DNA of 13,871 nucleotides from Eubacteriales bacterium. Lineage in GTDB: Bacteria > Bacillota > Clostridia > Lachnospirales > Lachnospiraceae. A model generated the notes under the pieces. It saw only the letters and a program-made list of their open reading frames with translations. It was not told the DNA's origin and did no database searches. Shown piece by piece: positions 8,040 to 13,871 of this stretch; positions within the stretch are counted from its first letter, which is position 1, and every line of letters starts with the position of its first letter. A program made the position numbers and the translations under genes. Where the stretch lies: the NCBI GenBank assembly GCA_030536565.1, contig JAUNPT010000025.1, forward strand, positions 1-13,871, given 5' to 3'.

Positions 8040-8121
8040 GGGTGGATTCCCGAGTGGCCAAAGGGGACAGACTGTAAATCTGCTGGCAATGCCTTCGAAG
8101 GTTCGAATCCTTCTCCGCCCA
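8040..8121 (+). tRNA. tRNA-Tyr (anticodon GTA)
   Basis: The acceptor arm GGGTGGA (8040-8046) pairs with TCCGCCC (8114-8120), with A at 8121 as discriminator. The anticodon loop reads CTGTAAA with anticodon GTA. A long variable arm typical of bacterial tRNA-Tyr follows, and the T-arm is GAAGG/TTCGAAT/CCTTC. The lowest pair of the anticodon stem is an A-C mismatch. CCA is not encoded, so it must be added by the CCA-adding enzyme. Confidence 0.95.
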
Positions 8122-8214
8122 TTTACATATCTTTCTGCAGGTAATAAAGCATTTTAGTTTAGCAAGTTAGTTTGGACTGAAATACTTAGGTTACACCAGA
8201 TTCATATGTAATCC

Positions 8215-8298
8215 GCCGGCGTGGCGGAATTGGCAGACGCACAGGACTTAAAATCCTGCGAGGTTAAACTCATACCGGTTCAAGTCCGGTCGCCGGCA
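8215..8298 (+). tRNA. tRNA-Leu (anticodon TAA)
   Basis: The acceptor arm GCCGGCG (8215-8221) pairs with CGCCGGC (8291-8297), with A at 8298 as discriminator. The anticodon stem CAGGA/TCCTG encloses the loop CTTAAAA with anticodon TAA, which reads UUA. A long variable arm confirms class II tRNA-Leu; the T-arm is ACCGG/TTCAAGT/CCGGT. CCA is not encoded. The 93 bases since tRNA-Tyr hold nothing I recognise, and the two are probably processed from one transcript. Confidence 0.95.
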
Positions 8299-8306
8299 TT
8301 GGTAAA

Positions 8307-8357
8307 TCTTTTCATTACATTTGGTTATACGCTGAATGTTGTGGAGAGATTTTTTTT
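8307..8357 (+). terminator. Rho-independent terminator of the tRNA unit
   Basis: Bases 8307-8320 (TCTTTTCATTACAT) pair with 8336-8349 (ATGTTGTGGAGAGA) at 13 of 14 positions, four of them G-U, around a 15-base loop. Eight T follow at 8350-8357. The stem is weak in GC, but the uninterrupted T-run directly behind it and its place after the last tRNA support a terminator. Confidence 0.6.
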
Positions 8358-8392
8358 GCTTTACATGTAAAAATTTTGTAAAAACATAGTAT

Positions 8393-8420
8393 TGAAGTAT
8401 AAGTATTTGTATGGTATATT
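8393..8420 (+). promoter_or_regulatory. Extended -10 promoter of the ABC-transporter/cytidylyltransferase operon
   Basis: TTGAAG at 8393-8398, a 16-base spacer and TATATT at 8415-8420, preceded by TG at 8412-8413 to give the extended -10 form TGGTATATT. Start of transcription would be near 8427, about 40 bases before the lipoprotein ATG. A second reading, TTGTAA at 8376 with TATAAG at 8398, is weaker. Confidence 0.5.
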
Positions 8421-8467
8421 TTGTTAGTATGCTATTGTTAAAATAGTAAATGAGAAAGGGTAAAATT

Positions 8468-9442
8468 ATGAAAAAAATAGTAGCAGTTTTAATGTGTATG
8501 ATAATGGTTTTCAGTCTGGCAGGCTGTGGGAAAGGAAAAGATAAGGTTGTTGTTTATGCATCTTGTGAGGACTACAGAATCGAAGATTTAAGAAAACAGT
8601 TAAAGGAAAAATTCCCAGATATTGATGTTGTGGTTGAGTACTATTCTACTGGTAACGCTACAGCGAAGCTTAAAGCAGAAGGCGATAAGACAGAGGCTGA
8701 TATTGTTATTGGTCTGGAAACAGCGTCTATGCAGCAGATTGCTCCAATGATGGCAGATTTATCAGGTTTTAAGATGGATCATTACCTTGAAGGCGCTAAT
8801 GATGATGATAATAGATACATTATATTTGAAAAATACGAAGGTGCGGTTATTGTTAATACAAAGACATTACAGGAAAAAGGACTTGCAGAGCCAGCTTCCT
8901 ATGATGATCTTTTAAAGCCGGAATATAAGGGACAGATAGCAATGCCAAATCCAAAGACATCGGGAACAGGTTACATGTTCTTGTATACATGGGCTGATAC
9001 AATGGGAGAAAAACAGGCATTTGATTATGTAGACAAGCTTCAGGTGAATATCAAAAACTTTACAGAATCAGGTTCGGGCCCAATGAAGATGCTTGCACAG
9101 GGAGATGTTGCTATTGGTTTAGGAATGATATTCCAGGCTGCTACACAGATTACAGAGGGCGTGCCTCTTAAGGTTCTTCAGTTTAAAGAAGGCTGTCCAT
9201 ACAATACTACGGCTATGGGTATCGTAAAGGGACGCGAAACTAATGAAAATGTAAAAACAATTTTTAACTTCCTTAATGAGGATTTTGCATATTACGATAA
9301 GGCCATTTATTCACCAGGCAAGATTTTAAAGGATCAGGAAGTTAAGATAGAAAATTATCCTGCAGAGGTTAAATCGGCGGATATGTCATCAATTACAGAC
9401 GAAGAATTAAAACAGCGTTTAATAGGTCAGTGGAAATATTAA
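8468..9442 (+). CDS. ABC transporter substrate-binding lipoprotein, Fe3+/2-aminoethylphosphonate type
   Basis: A 324-residue lipoprotein that captures the substrate outside the membrane. The N-terminus MKKIVAVLMCMIMVFSLAGC is a lipoprotein signal with lipobox LAGC and lipidated Cys20. The mature part starts with the type 2 periplasmic-binding fold (VVVYASCEDYR, then DIVIG and the NPKTSGTGYMFL segment). This pattern is shared by the AfuA/FbpA iron and PhnS-type phosphonate binding proteins. The ATG at 8468 is preferred over one at 8450 because AGAAAGGG (8453-8460) is placed 7 bases before it and the signal peptide is then of normal length. ATPase and permease genes follow directly. Ligand is not readable from sequence. 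Phosphonate is favoured by the cytidylyltransferase in the same operon; iron, polyamine or another small ligand remains possible. Confidence 0.8.
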   Translation: MKKIVAVLMCMIMVFSLAGCGKGKDKVVVYASCEDYRIEDLRKQLKEKFPDIDVVVEYYSTGNATAKLKAEGDKTEADIVIGLETASMQQIAPMMADLSGFKMDHYLEGANDDDNRYIIFEKYEGAVIVNTKTLQEKGLAEPASYDDLLKPEYKGQIAMPNPKTSGTGYMFLYTWADTMGEKQAFDYVDKLQVNIKNFTESGSGPMKMLAQGDVAIGLGMIFQAATQITEGVPLKVLQFKEGCPYNTTAMGIVKGRETNENVKTIFNFLNEDFAYYDKAIYSPGKILKDQEVKIENYPAEVKSADMSSITDEELKQRLIGQWKY

Positions 9443-9452
9443 GGATAAATAA

Positions 9453-10220
9453 ATGAACGAGAAGATAATTGTTAAAGGTTTAAAGAAATCATTTCATAAT
9501 AAGGTTGTTTTGGATGATATTAGTTTTGATGTGAAAAATGGAGAGTTTTTATCTATTTTAGGTGCGTCAGGCTGCGGAAAAACAACACTTCTTAGAATCC
9601 TTATGGGCATAGAGTCTGCTGATGGCGGGATTATTGAGAAAGAAGGAAATGATATTACATATTTGGAAAGTGCAAAGCGTGGAATGGGAATAGTATTCCA
9701 GAATTATGCATTATTTCCTAATATGACGGTTTTACAGAATGTCAAATATGCTCTTAAGTTTAACAAGGAATTAAAGGTAAGAGCAGATGAAATAGCGAGA
9801 GAAAACATAGAAAAGGTTGGCCTTACAGAACATATTAATAAAAAACCTGGAAAGCTTTCAGGTGGACAGCAGCAGAGAGTTGCAATTGCAAGAACACTGG
9901 CACTGAGCCCGGATATTATATTGTTTGATGAGCCAATGTCTGCATTAGATGCGGCTATGCGTGTAGCATTGAGAAAAGAAATTAAGAATATCCAAAAGAG
10001 TTCTAATATTACTATGATTTATATTACACATGACCAGGAAGAAGCTTTTGCAATGTCAGATCGTATTATGGTAATGAATGATGGCAAAATCCAGCAGATA
10101 GGTACACCAAAAGAGGTATACTATAAGCCTGCTAACGATTATGTCAGGGAATTTGTATCGAAACAGATAGAAGAAAAAATGACATCACTTAGAGAGAGTG
10201 TAGGTGAACGTCTTGACTAA
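9453..10220 (+). CDS. ABC transporter ATP-binding protein of the same importer
   Basis: Cytoplasmic ATPase that drives the importer. All nucleotide-binding motifs are intact in the 255 residues: Walker A GASGCGKT (37-44), Q-loop Gln83 in VFQNYALFPNMTV, signature LSGGQQQR (135-142), Walker B IILFDEP (155-161) and switch His193 in ITHDQEEA. It resembles the PotA/FbpC/PhnT branch, but the protein ends soon after the ATPase domain and lacks the C-terminal TOBE-type regulatory domain found in typical members of about 350 residues. AAGGA at 9441-9445 overlaps the stop of the binding-protein gene and serves the ATG at 9453. Its 3' end overlaps the permease start by 17 bases, which suggests translational coupling. 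Family is certain; substrate follows the operon argument. Confidence 0.92.
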   Translation: MNEKIIVKGLKKSFHNKVVLDDISFDVKNGEFLSILGASGCGKTTLLRILMGIESADGGIIEKEGNDITYLESAKRGMGIVFQNYALFPNMTVLQNVKYALKFNKELKVRADEIARENIEKVGLTEHINKKPGKLSGGQQQRVAIARTLALSPDIILFDEPMSALDAAMRVALRKEIKNIQKSSNITMIYITHDQEEAFAMSDRIMVMNDGKIQQIGTPKEVYYKPANDYVREFVSKQIEEKMTSLRESVGERLD

Positions 10221-11811
10221 GAAAAAAACAGCAAATGGTGTGAATGTTTTAAAATTGTTTCTGATTGTATTTTTTTGCATGACTGTTTTAGGCCCCTTGT
10301 TTTCAATGCTTGGTCAGATACAGTGGCAGACGGTAGCTAAGGAGGTATTTACTAGTCAGTTTTTTGAAATTGCACTAAATTCACTTAAGGTCAGCTGTGC
10401 TACTACAATACTTTCGATTTTGCTGGCTTATATTGTGGCTTTGGCTGTGAACCGAAGCCGATTAAGAGGAAAACGTATAATTTATATAATTGCAATCCTG
10501 CCAATGCTGGTTCCTTCGGTTTCGCACGGAATGGGATTGATAAATCTGTTTGGTGATAATGGCCTCATTACAAGTTTCTTTGGGCTTTCAGTACATCTTC
10601 ATGGATTTATCGGAATATTGTTAGGTTCTTTGATGTACTCTTTTCCGGTGGCGTTCCTTATGATTTCGGATGCTATGAAATATGCGGATGGCAGTATGTA
10701 TGAGGCAGCTGATATTTTGGGGGTTCCTAAGATTAATCAGTTTTTTTCAATGACACTTCCTTATATGAGGAGACCATTGATATCGGCGGTATTTGCAGTA
10801 TTTACAATGGTATTTACTGATTATGGTGTGCCATTAGCGGTCGGTGGAAGATATCTTACACTTCCATTATATTTATACAGGGAAGTTATAGGCTTATATG
10901 ATTATTCAAAAGGTGCCTTTGTTGGGTTATTGCTTTTGATTCCAGCGTTAATTGCATTTTTAATGGATTTGAGAAAGAATAATGAGGATAATCTTAATGC
11001 AGTACCTAAGCAGTATACAGTAAGAAAGAATCTATTTAGGGATGCTGTCCTTGCAGTGTTTACGGGATTTATTATGGTGTTTATTTTAATGGTACTTTTA
11101 ACATTCCTTATACTTACATTTGTTAATAGTTATCCATACGATTTGACGCTTACCGCTAAACATATTGTTACTGTGTTTGAGAGAGGCGTTGGTGATTATA
11201 TTTCCAATTCCTTTATTATCGCTTTTCTGGCAGCTGTTATCGGAACGATTGTTGGATTTGTTACAGCTTATCTTACAGCACGTACTCCATATCGTTTTTC
11301 AACTAGAATGCTGCATTTGTTTGCGCTGACTTCAGTGGCGATTCCGGGTATCGTATTAGGCTTGGGATATACAATTTTCTTTAAGACTACTTTTATATAT
11401 GGCACGATTATGATATTGGTATTTGTTAATGTTATCCATTTTTTTGCGTCGCCTTATTTGATGATGTACAATGCTATGAAAAAGCTTAATGAAAATTATG
11501 AAGATGTAGGAAGAACGCTGGATATTCCAATGTGGGCCATGATAAAAGATGTGTTTATTCCTAATCTTTTAGATACTATAGCTGAGATGTTTGGATACTT
11601 TTTTGTGAACTGTATGATTACGATTTCAGCAGTAGCATTTCTGTATTCAAGTGCTACAAAGCCGTTGGCAATCATGATTAATGAGTATGAAAGCTCCATG
11701 GCATTTGAGGCAGCAGCTTTTGTATCATTAATTATTCTTATTGCCAATATTATAATGAAACTGTTGATTGGAATGGTAAAGAAATATTGTAAGGCTCAGT
11801 ATAGCAGGTAA
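10204..11811 (+). CDS. Fused two-domain ABC transporter permease
   Basis: A 535-residue membrane protein made of two inner-membrane permease modules joined in one chain, with about twelve membrane segments. Each half carries the cytoplasmic loop that docks the ATPase: EAADILGVPKINQFF near residue 166 and EDVGRTLDIPMWAMI near residue 432. The second has lost the canonical EAA and final Gly features. Such fused permeases occur in FbpB-type iron transporters and in the putative 2-aminoethylphosphonate transporter family (PhnU2-like). The start taken is GTG 10204, with only an AGAGAG stretch (10191-10198) ahead. A TTG at 10213 with AGGTG at 10202-10206 is a credible alternative and would shorten it by three residues. 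It overlaps the ATPase gene and is followed 14 bases later by the cytidylyltransferase gene. Confidence 0.88.
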   Translation: MNVLTKKKTANGVNVLKLFLIVFFCMTVLGPLFSMLGQIQWQTVAKEVFTSQFFEIALNSLKVSCATTILSILLAYIVALAVNRSRLRGKRIIYIIAILPMLVPSVSHGMGLINLFGDNGLITSFFGLSVHLHGFIGILLGSLMYSFPVAFLMISDAMKYADGSMYEAADILGVPKINQFFSMTLPYMRRPLISAVFAVFTMVFTDYGVPLAVGGRYLTLPLYLYREVIGLYDYSKGAFVGLLLLIPALIAFLMDLRKNNEDNLNAVPKQYTVRKNLFRDAVLAVFTGFIMVFILMVLLTFLILTFVNSYPYDLTLTAKHIVTVFERGVGDYISNSFIIAFLAAVIGTIVGFVTAYLTARTPYRFSTRMLHLFALTSVAIPGIVLGLGYTIFFKTTFIYGTIMILVFVNVIHFFASPYLMMYNAMKKLNENYEDVGRTLDIPMWAMIKDVFIPNLLDTIAEMFGYFFVNCMITISAVAFLYSSATKPLAIMINEYESSMAFEAAAFVSLIILIANIIMKLLIGMVKKYCKAQYSR

Positions 11812-11825
11812 GGACGGAGCAAAAT

Positions 11826-12737
11826 ATGAAAATTAATAAAAATCAGTTTGAAATATTAAGCTATATTGAAAGAGAATGTGGAAAAAAGCTCACGCAGAGC
11901 CAGATTGCTGAAGGAACTCATCTTAATCCTGAACTGGTAAGTAAGGTTTATATGGAACTGGAAGAACTGGGAATGTTTGTGCAGAAGAATAGCAGGGAGC
12001 TGTGGATTACCAAGCAGGGACTGGACGTTTTGGAACCATATCGTGTACGGCGTGCGGTGATTCTTGCTGCGGGCTTTGGTTCAAGGCTGGTTCCAATCAC
12101 TCTGAATACACCAAAGCCTCTCGTTCGTGTTCATGGCAAGATGATTGTGGAAACAATGCTTGATGCAATTATCGCGGCAGGAATTAAGGAAATTGTATTA
12201 GTCAGGGGATATCTGTGGGAACAGTTTGATGTACTCAGGCATAGATACCCAGAAATAGATTTTGTTTACAATCCGTTATTTAATGATGCCAATAATATAT
12301 CGTCTGCATTTTTGGCAAAGGACTTGTTGTCTAATGCATATGTTATGGAAGCGGACTTGCTTGTATCTAATCCAGATATAATTAGAAAGTACGAGTACTC
12401 ATCAAATTATCTGGGTATGTATAAGGAATATACAGATGACTGGTGTTTTGATGTGCAGTCTGGTATAATTAAGGAGCTGAATGTAGGCGGAACTAACTGT
12501 TACCATATGTATGGTGTTTCCTATTGGACACGTGAAGATGGCGAAAGACTTGGTAAATCTATAGAAGCGGCTTTCAAGATGCCGGGTGGAAAAGAAAAAT
12601 ACTGGGATGAGGTTGCACTGCGTGTCTTTAAGAACGATTTTAATGTAGAGGTAAGACCTTGCTTTGAGGGTGACATTGTAGAGATTGATACATTTAAAGA
12701 GCTTAAACAGATAGATCCGATATATGCTATGGATTGA
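11826..12737 (+). CDS. Winged-helix/cytidylyltransferase fusion (LicC/PntC-like)
   Basis: A 303-residue two-domain protein. Residues 1-72 form a MarR-like winged-helix domain (QFEILSYIERE, LTQSQIAEGTHLNPELVSKV as the helix-turn-helix, ELWITKQGLDVL as the wing). Residues 76-300 are a nucleotidyltransferase with signature AVILAAGFGSRL (77-88) and Lys97 in PKPL. GYLWEQFD, the metal-site MEADLLV, GVSYW and VEIDTF closely parallel pneumococcal LicC, the phosphocholine cytidylyltransferase. Close relatives (PntC) instead load CMP onto 2-aminoethylphosphonate. Being last in an importer operon, it probably activates the imported compound with CTP. The attached DNA-binding-like domain could regulate the operon or only shape the enzyme. 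CGGAG at 11815-11819 lies 6 bases before the ATG. Enzyme class is secure; substrate choice between phosphocholine and phosphonate is inference. Confidence 0.82.
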   Translation: MKINKNQFEILSYIERECGKKLTQSQIAEGTHLNPELVSKVYMELEELGMFVQKNSRELWITKQGLDVLEPYRVRRAVILAAGFGSRLVPITLNTPKPLVRVHGKMIVETMLDAIIAAGIKEIVLVRGYLWEQFDVLRHRYPEIDFVYNPLFNDANNISSAFLAKDLLSNAYVMEADLLVSNPDIIRKYEYSSNYLGMYKEYTDDWCFDVQSGIIKELNVGGTNCYHMYGVSYWTREDGERLGKSIEAAFKMPGGKEKYWDEVALRVFKNDFNVEVRPCFEGDIVEIDTFKELKQIDPIYAMD

Positions 12738-12764
12738 TTGAAAGTAGATATTGAATAAAAAGAA

Positions 12765-12819
12765 AACGCCTATTTATGTTTAAGCGTTAAGTGCCAAAGC
12801 CAAACACACATAAAACAGG
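12765..12819 (+). other. Overlapping, mutually exclusive inverted repeats in the leader before the GT2 gene
   Basis: AACGC (12765-12769) can pair with GCGTT (12784-12788). Alternatively CCT plus TTTATGT (12769-12779) can pair with ACATAAA plus AGG (12808-12819) around a small internal loop. The two cannot form together. They sit in the 200-base gap between the cytidylyltransferase and the GT2 gene, which otherwise holds no ORF and no convincing promoter. A switch is possible, but both stems are short, so chance is not excluded. Confidence 0.25.
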
Positions 12820-12855
12820 TGCTGTATATATAAAATACATAATTAAAGCTGATGA

Positions 12856-12900
12856 AGCTGTCATGTGTGAGGAAACTTATATATGACAGCTGATTTTATA
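12856..12900 (+). terminator. 36-nt GAAA-capped hairpin with T-rich tail
   Basis: Bases 12856-12871 pair with 12876-12891 in an unbroken 16-bp stem (AGCTGTC with GACAGCT outside; three G-U pairs inside) capped by a GAAA tetraloop. GATTTTATA follows. It is probably the terminator or attenuator of the transporter operon, placed 46 bases before the GT2 start. The T-run is only four bases, so read-through into the GT2 gene is plausible. Confidence 0.55.
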
Positions 12901-12937
12901 GAAATATTTCTGTGACAGAGTTGAGAGATGGAGGATT

Positions 12938-13678
12938 ATGTTAGAATTAGATGGAATGTTATCGGTAGTGATGCCAGCGTACAATGAAGAAAAGCTGATA
13001 TATGGGAGTATAATAAGGACTGTTGATATTCTGTCGGGGTTTGTGAAGGAATTTGAGATTGTCGTTGTCAATGATGGGAGTAAGGATAATACAAAGAATG
13101 AGATAAAGCGTGCCATGAATGAAAAGAAATGTGTGCGGCTGGTCACATCAGATAAAAACAGAGGTAAGGGAAATGCTATTATTTCGGGAGTGTCGCAGTC
13201 AGAAGGGAAATATATAGCATTTGTGGACGCAGATTTAGAATTAAATCCGGCGCAGCTGGAAGGGTATATTCGTGAAATGCTTGATAAGAAGCTTGACGTG
13301 GTTATTGGGTGCAAATTCCATAAGGACTCCAAGCTTAATTATCCCATAAAGAGAAAGATTATAAGCATGGGGTATTATATAATGCTTCTGGTGCTGTTTC
13401 ATCTTAACGTGAAGGATACACAGACAGGACTTAAGGTTTTTAGGGCAGAGGCTATAAAGCCAGTGGCGCATCTTATAAGGACACAGGGATTTGCATATGA
13501 TATTGAACTGCTGGTCGCTGTTAACCGGAGAGGCTTTAGAATTGGACAGATGCCAGTATGCGTGGATTATGTGCGGGAGGCCGGAGCTAAAAGAATTGGA
13601 ATGAAGGATATGCTCAAGGCTTTTAGGGATACGTGGGCGATATTTGGCAGAGTCTATTTCAGGCATTATTATGATTAA
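12938..13678 (+). CDS. Family 2 glycosyltransferase, DPM1/GtrB-like polyprenyl-phosphate sugar transferase
   Basis: A 246-residue GT-A fold enzyme expected to move a sugar from a nucleotide sugar to a polyprenyl phosphate at the inner face of the membrane. PAYNEE (residues 13-18), VVVNDGSKDNT with Asp46, and the metal-binding DAD (97-99) in AFVDADLEL are in their usual places. DTQTGLKVFRAEA further on is typical of the dolichyl-phosphate-mannose synthase subgroup. One hydrophobic stretch (GYYIMLLVLFHL, about residues 145-156) may touch the membrane; the C-terminal double membrane anchor of GtrB proteins is absent. GGAGG at 12930-12934 lies 3 bases before the ATG at 12938. ATG 12956 (residue 7) is an alternative start that keeps all motifs. 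Such enzymes commonly supply GT-C transferases, and a candidate lies at 713-2551. The sugar is unknown. Confidence 0.82.
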   Translation: MLELDGMLSVVMPAYNEEKLIYGSIIRTVDILSGFVKEFEIVVVNDGSKDNTKNEIKRAMNEKKCVRLVTSDKNRGKGNAIISGVSQSEGKYIAFVDADLELNPAQLEGYIREMLDKKLDVVIGCKFHKDSKLNYPIKRKIISMGYYIMLLVLFHLNVKDTQTGLKVFRAEAIKPVAHLIRTQGFAYDIELLVAVNRRGFRIGQMPVCVDYVREAGAKRIGMKDMLKAFRDTWAIFGRVYFRHYYD

Positions 13679-13763
13679 TGTTAAGCTATGGCAGATATAG
13701 AAAAATGAAATGCGTGTATTCCAAATAAAACAGTATAAAAACAGTAAAAAACGACATATTTTT

Positions 13764-13793
13764 TTGACATGAGGACATAAGATGTTATATAAT
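13764..13793 (+). promoter_or_regulatory. Strong sigma-A promoter for an unseen downstream gene
   Basis: TTGACA at 13764-13769, an 18-base spacer and TATAAT at 13788-13793: both hexamers are perfect. Transcription would begin near 13800, leaving at least 70 bases of leader before the window ends. No terminator hairpin is evident between the GT2 stop and this promoter. Confidence 0.75.
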
Positions 13794-13855
13794 TCTTAAA
13801 GTGTAAGTGAATTTTAATTGTGTGATAATATATATTTTAAAGCCAAAAAATTCAA

Positions 13856-13863
13856 GGGGGGGG
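13856..13863 (+). repeat. G8 homopolymer tract at window edge
   Basis: Eight consecutive G follow TTCAA, at the far end of the leader of the promoter at 13764-13793. It could serve as an over-long ribosome binding site, as a slippage-prone phase-variation tract, or reflect a sequencing or assembly edge. The downstream gene is not visible. Confidence 0.45.
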
Positions 13864-13871
13864 TAGGCGCT

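Noticed and set aside
8040..8121. tRNA-Tyr as a pseudogene because of an A-C mismatch at the base of the anticodon stem
   Set aside because: All other arms, the anticodon, variable arm and T-loop are intact, and a single weak terminal pair is tolerated in functional tRNAs.
8122..8214. Possible third RNA between the tRNAs
   Set aside because: No cloverleaf, no strong hairpin and no conserved motif were found; it reads as an ordinary spacer.
12877..13332. Long open frame on the - strand opposite the GT2 gene (and another at 13241-13666)
   Set aside because: Both lie within a clearly recognised GT2 gene on the + strand, have low-complexity Ser/Phe/Ile-rich translations, no ribosome site and no recognisable motif; they are shadows.
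1..13871. CRISPR array, insertion sequence or prophage genes
   Set aside because: No regularly spaced repeats, transposase, integrase or phage genes are seen, and no terminal inverted repeats were recognised.

Overview
The window looks like chromosomal DNA of a low-GC Gram-positive anaerobe, most probably a gut Lachnospiraceae (Clostridia). The reasons are AT-rich coding sequence with AGA/ATA-heavy codon use, strong AAGGAG-type ribosome binding sites, sigma-A-like promoters, a lipoprotein-type substrate-binding protein, and two tRNA genes without an encoded CCA end. The taxonomic call is inference from style. All protein genes read on the + strand, and nearly all concern the cell surface.

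Region 1 (1-2551): two membrane proteins of the envelope-polysaccharide type. The first is cut by the window edge. The second is a GT-C/GtrII-like integral membrane glycosyltransferase candidate.

Region 2 (2561-7954): a surface-polysaccharide operon behind a consensus promoter (TTGACA-17-TATAAT). ManC makes GDP-mannose, Gmd makes GDP-4-keto-6-deoxymannose and an Rmd-type reductase makes GDP-D-rhamnose. A Wzx-type flippase and a LicD-family phosphotransferase follow. An 11-bp hairpin with a GTGA loop and a T-rich tail lies between gmd and rmd. Ile codon choice also changes sharply there, suggesting stronger expression of manC-gmd than of the genes downstream.

Region 3 (7962-8357): a compact tRNA unit: promoter, tRNA-Tyr(GTA), tRNA-Leu(TAA) and a U-tailed terminator hairpin.

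Region 4 (8393-12737): a four-gene operon with an extended -10 promoter. It encodes a substrate-binding lipoprotein, an ABC ATPase, a fused double-domain permease, and a winged-helix/cytidylyltransferase fusion resembling LicC/PntC. The transporter architecture is that of the Fe3+/polyamine/2-aminoethylphosphonate group. The main hypothesis is that a ready-made phospho- or phosphono-compound (2-aminoethylphosphonate is the best guess) is imported, activated with CTP by the fusion enzyme, and attached to the surface glycan by the upstream LicD protein. No choline kinase (LicA) or LicB-type importer is visible, which favours a substrate that needs no kinase.

Region 5 (12738-13871): a roughly 200-nt structured leader with a 16-bp GAAA-capped hairpin, then a DPM1/GtrB-like family 2 glycosyltransferase that could feed lipid-linked sugar to GT-C enzymes such as the one in region 1. 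After it come a strong promoter and a G8 tract at the window edge, belonging to an unseen downstream gene.
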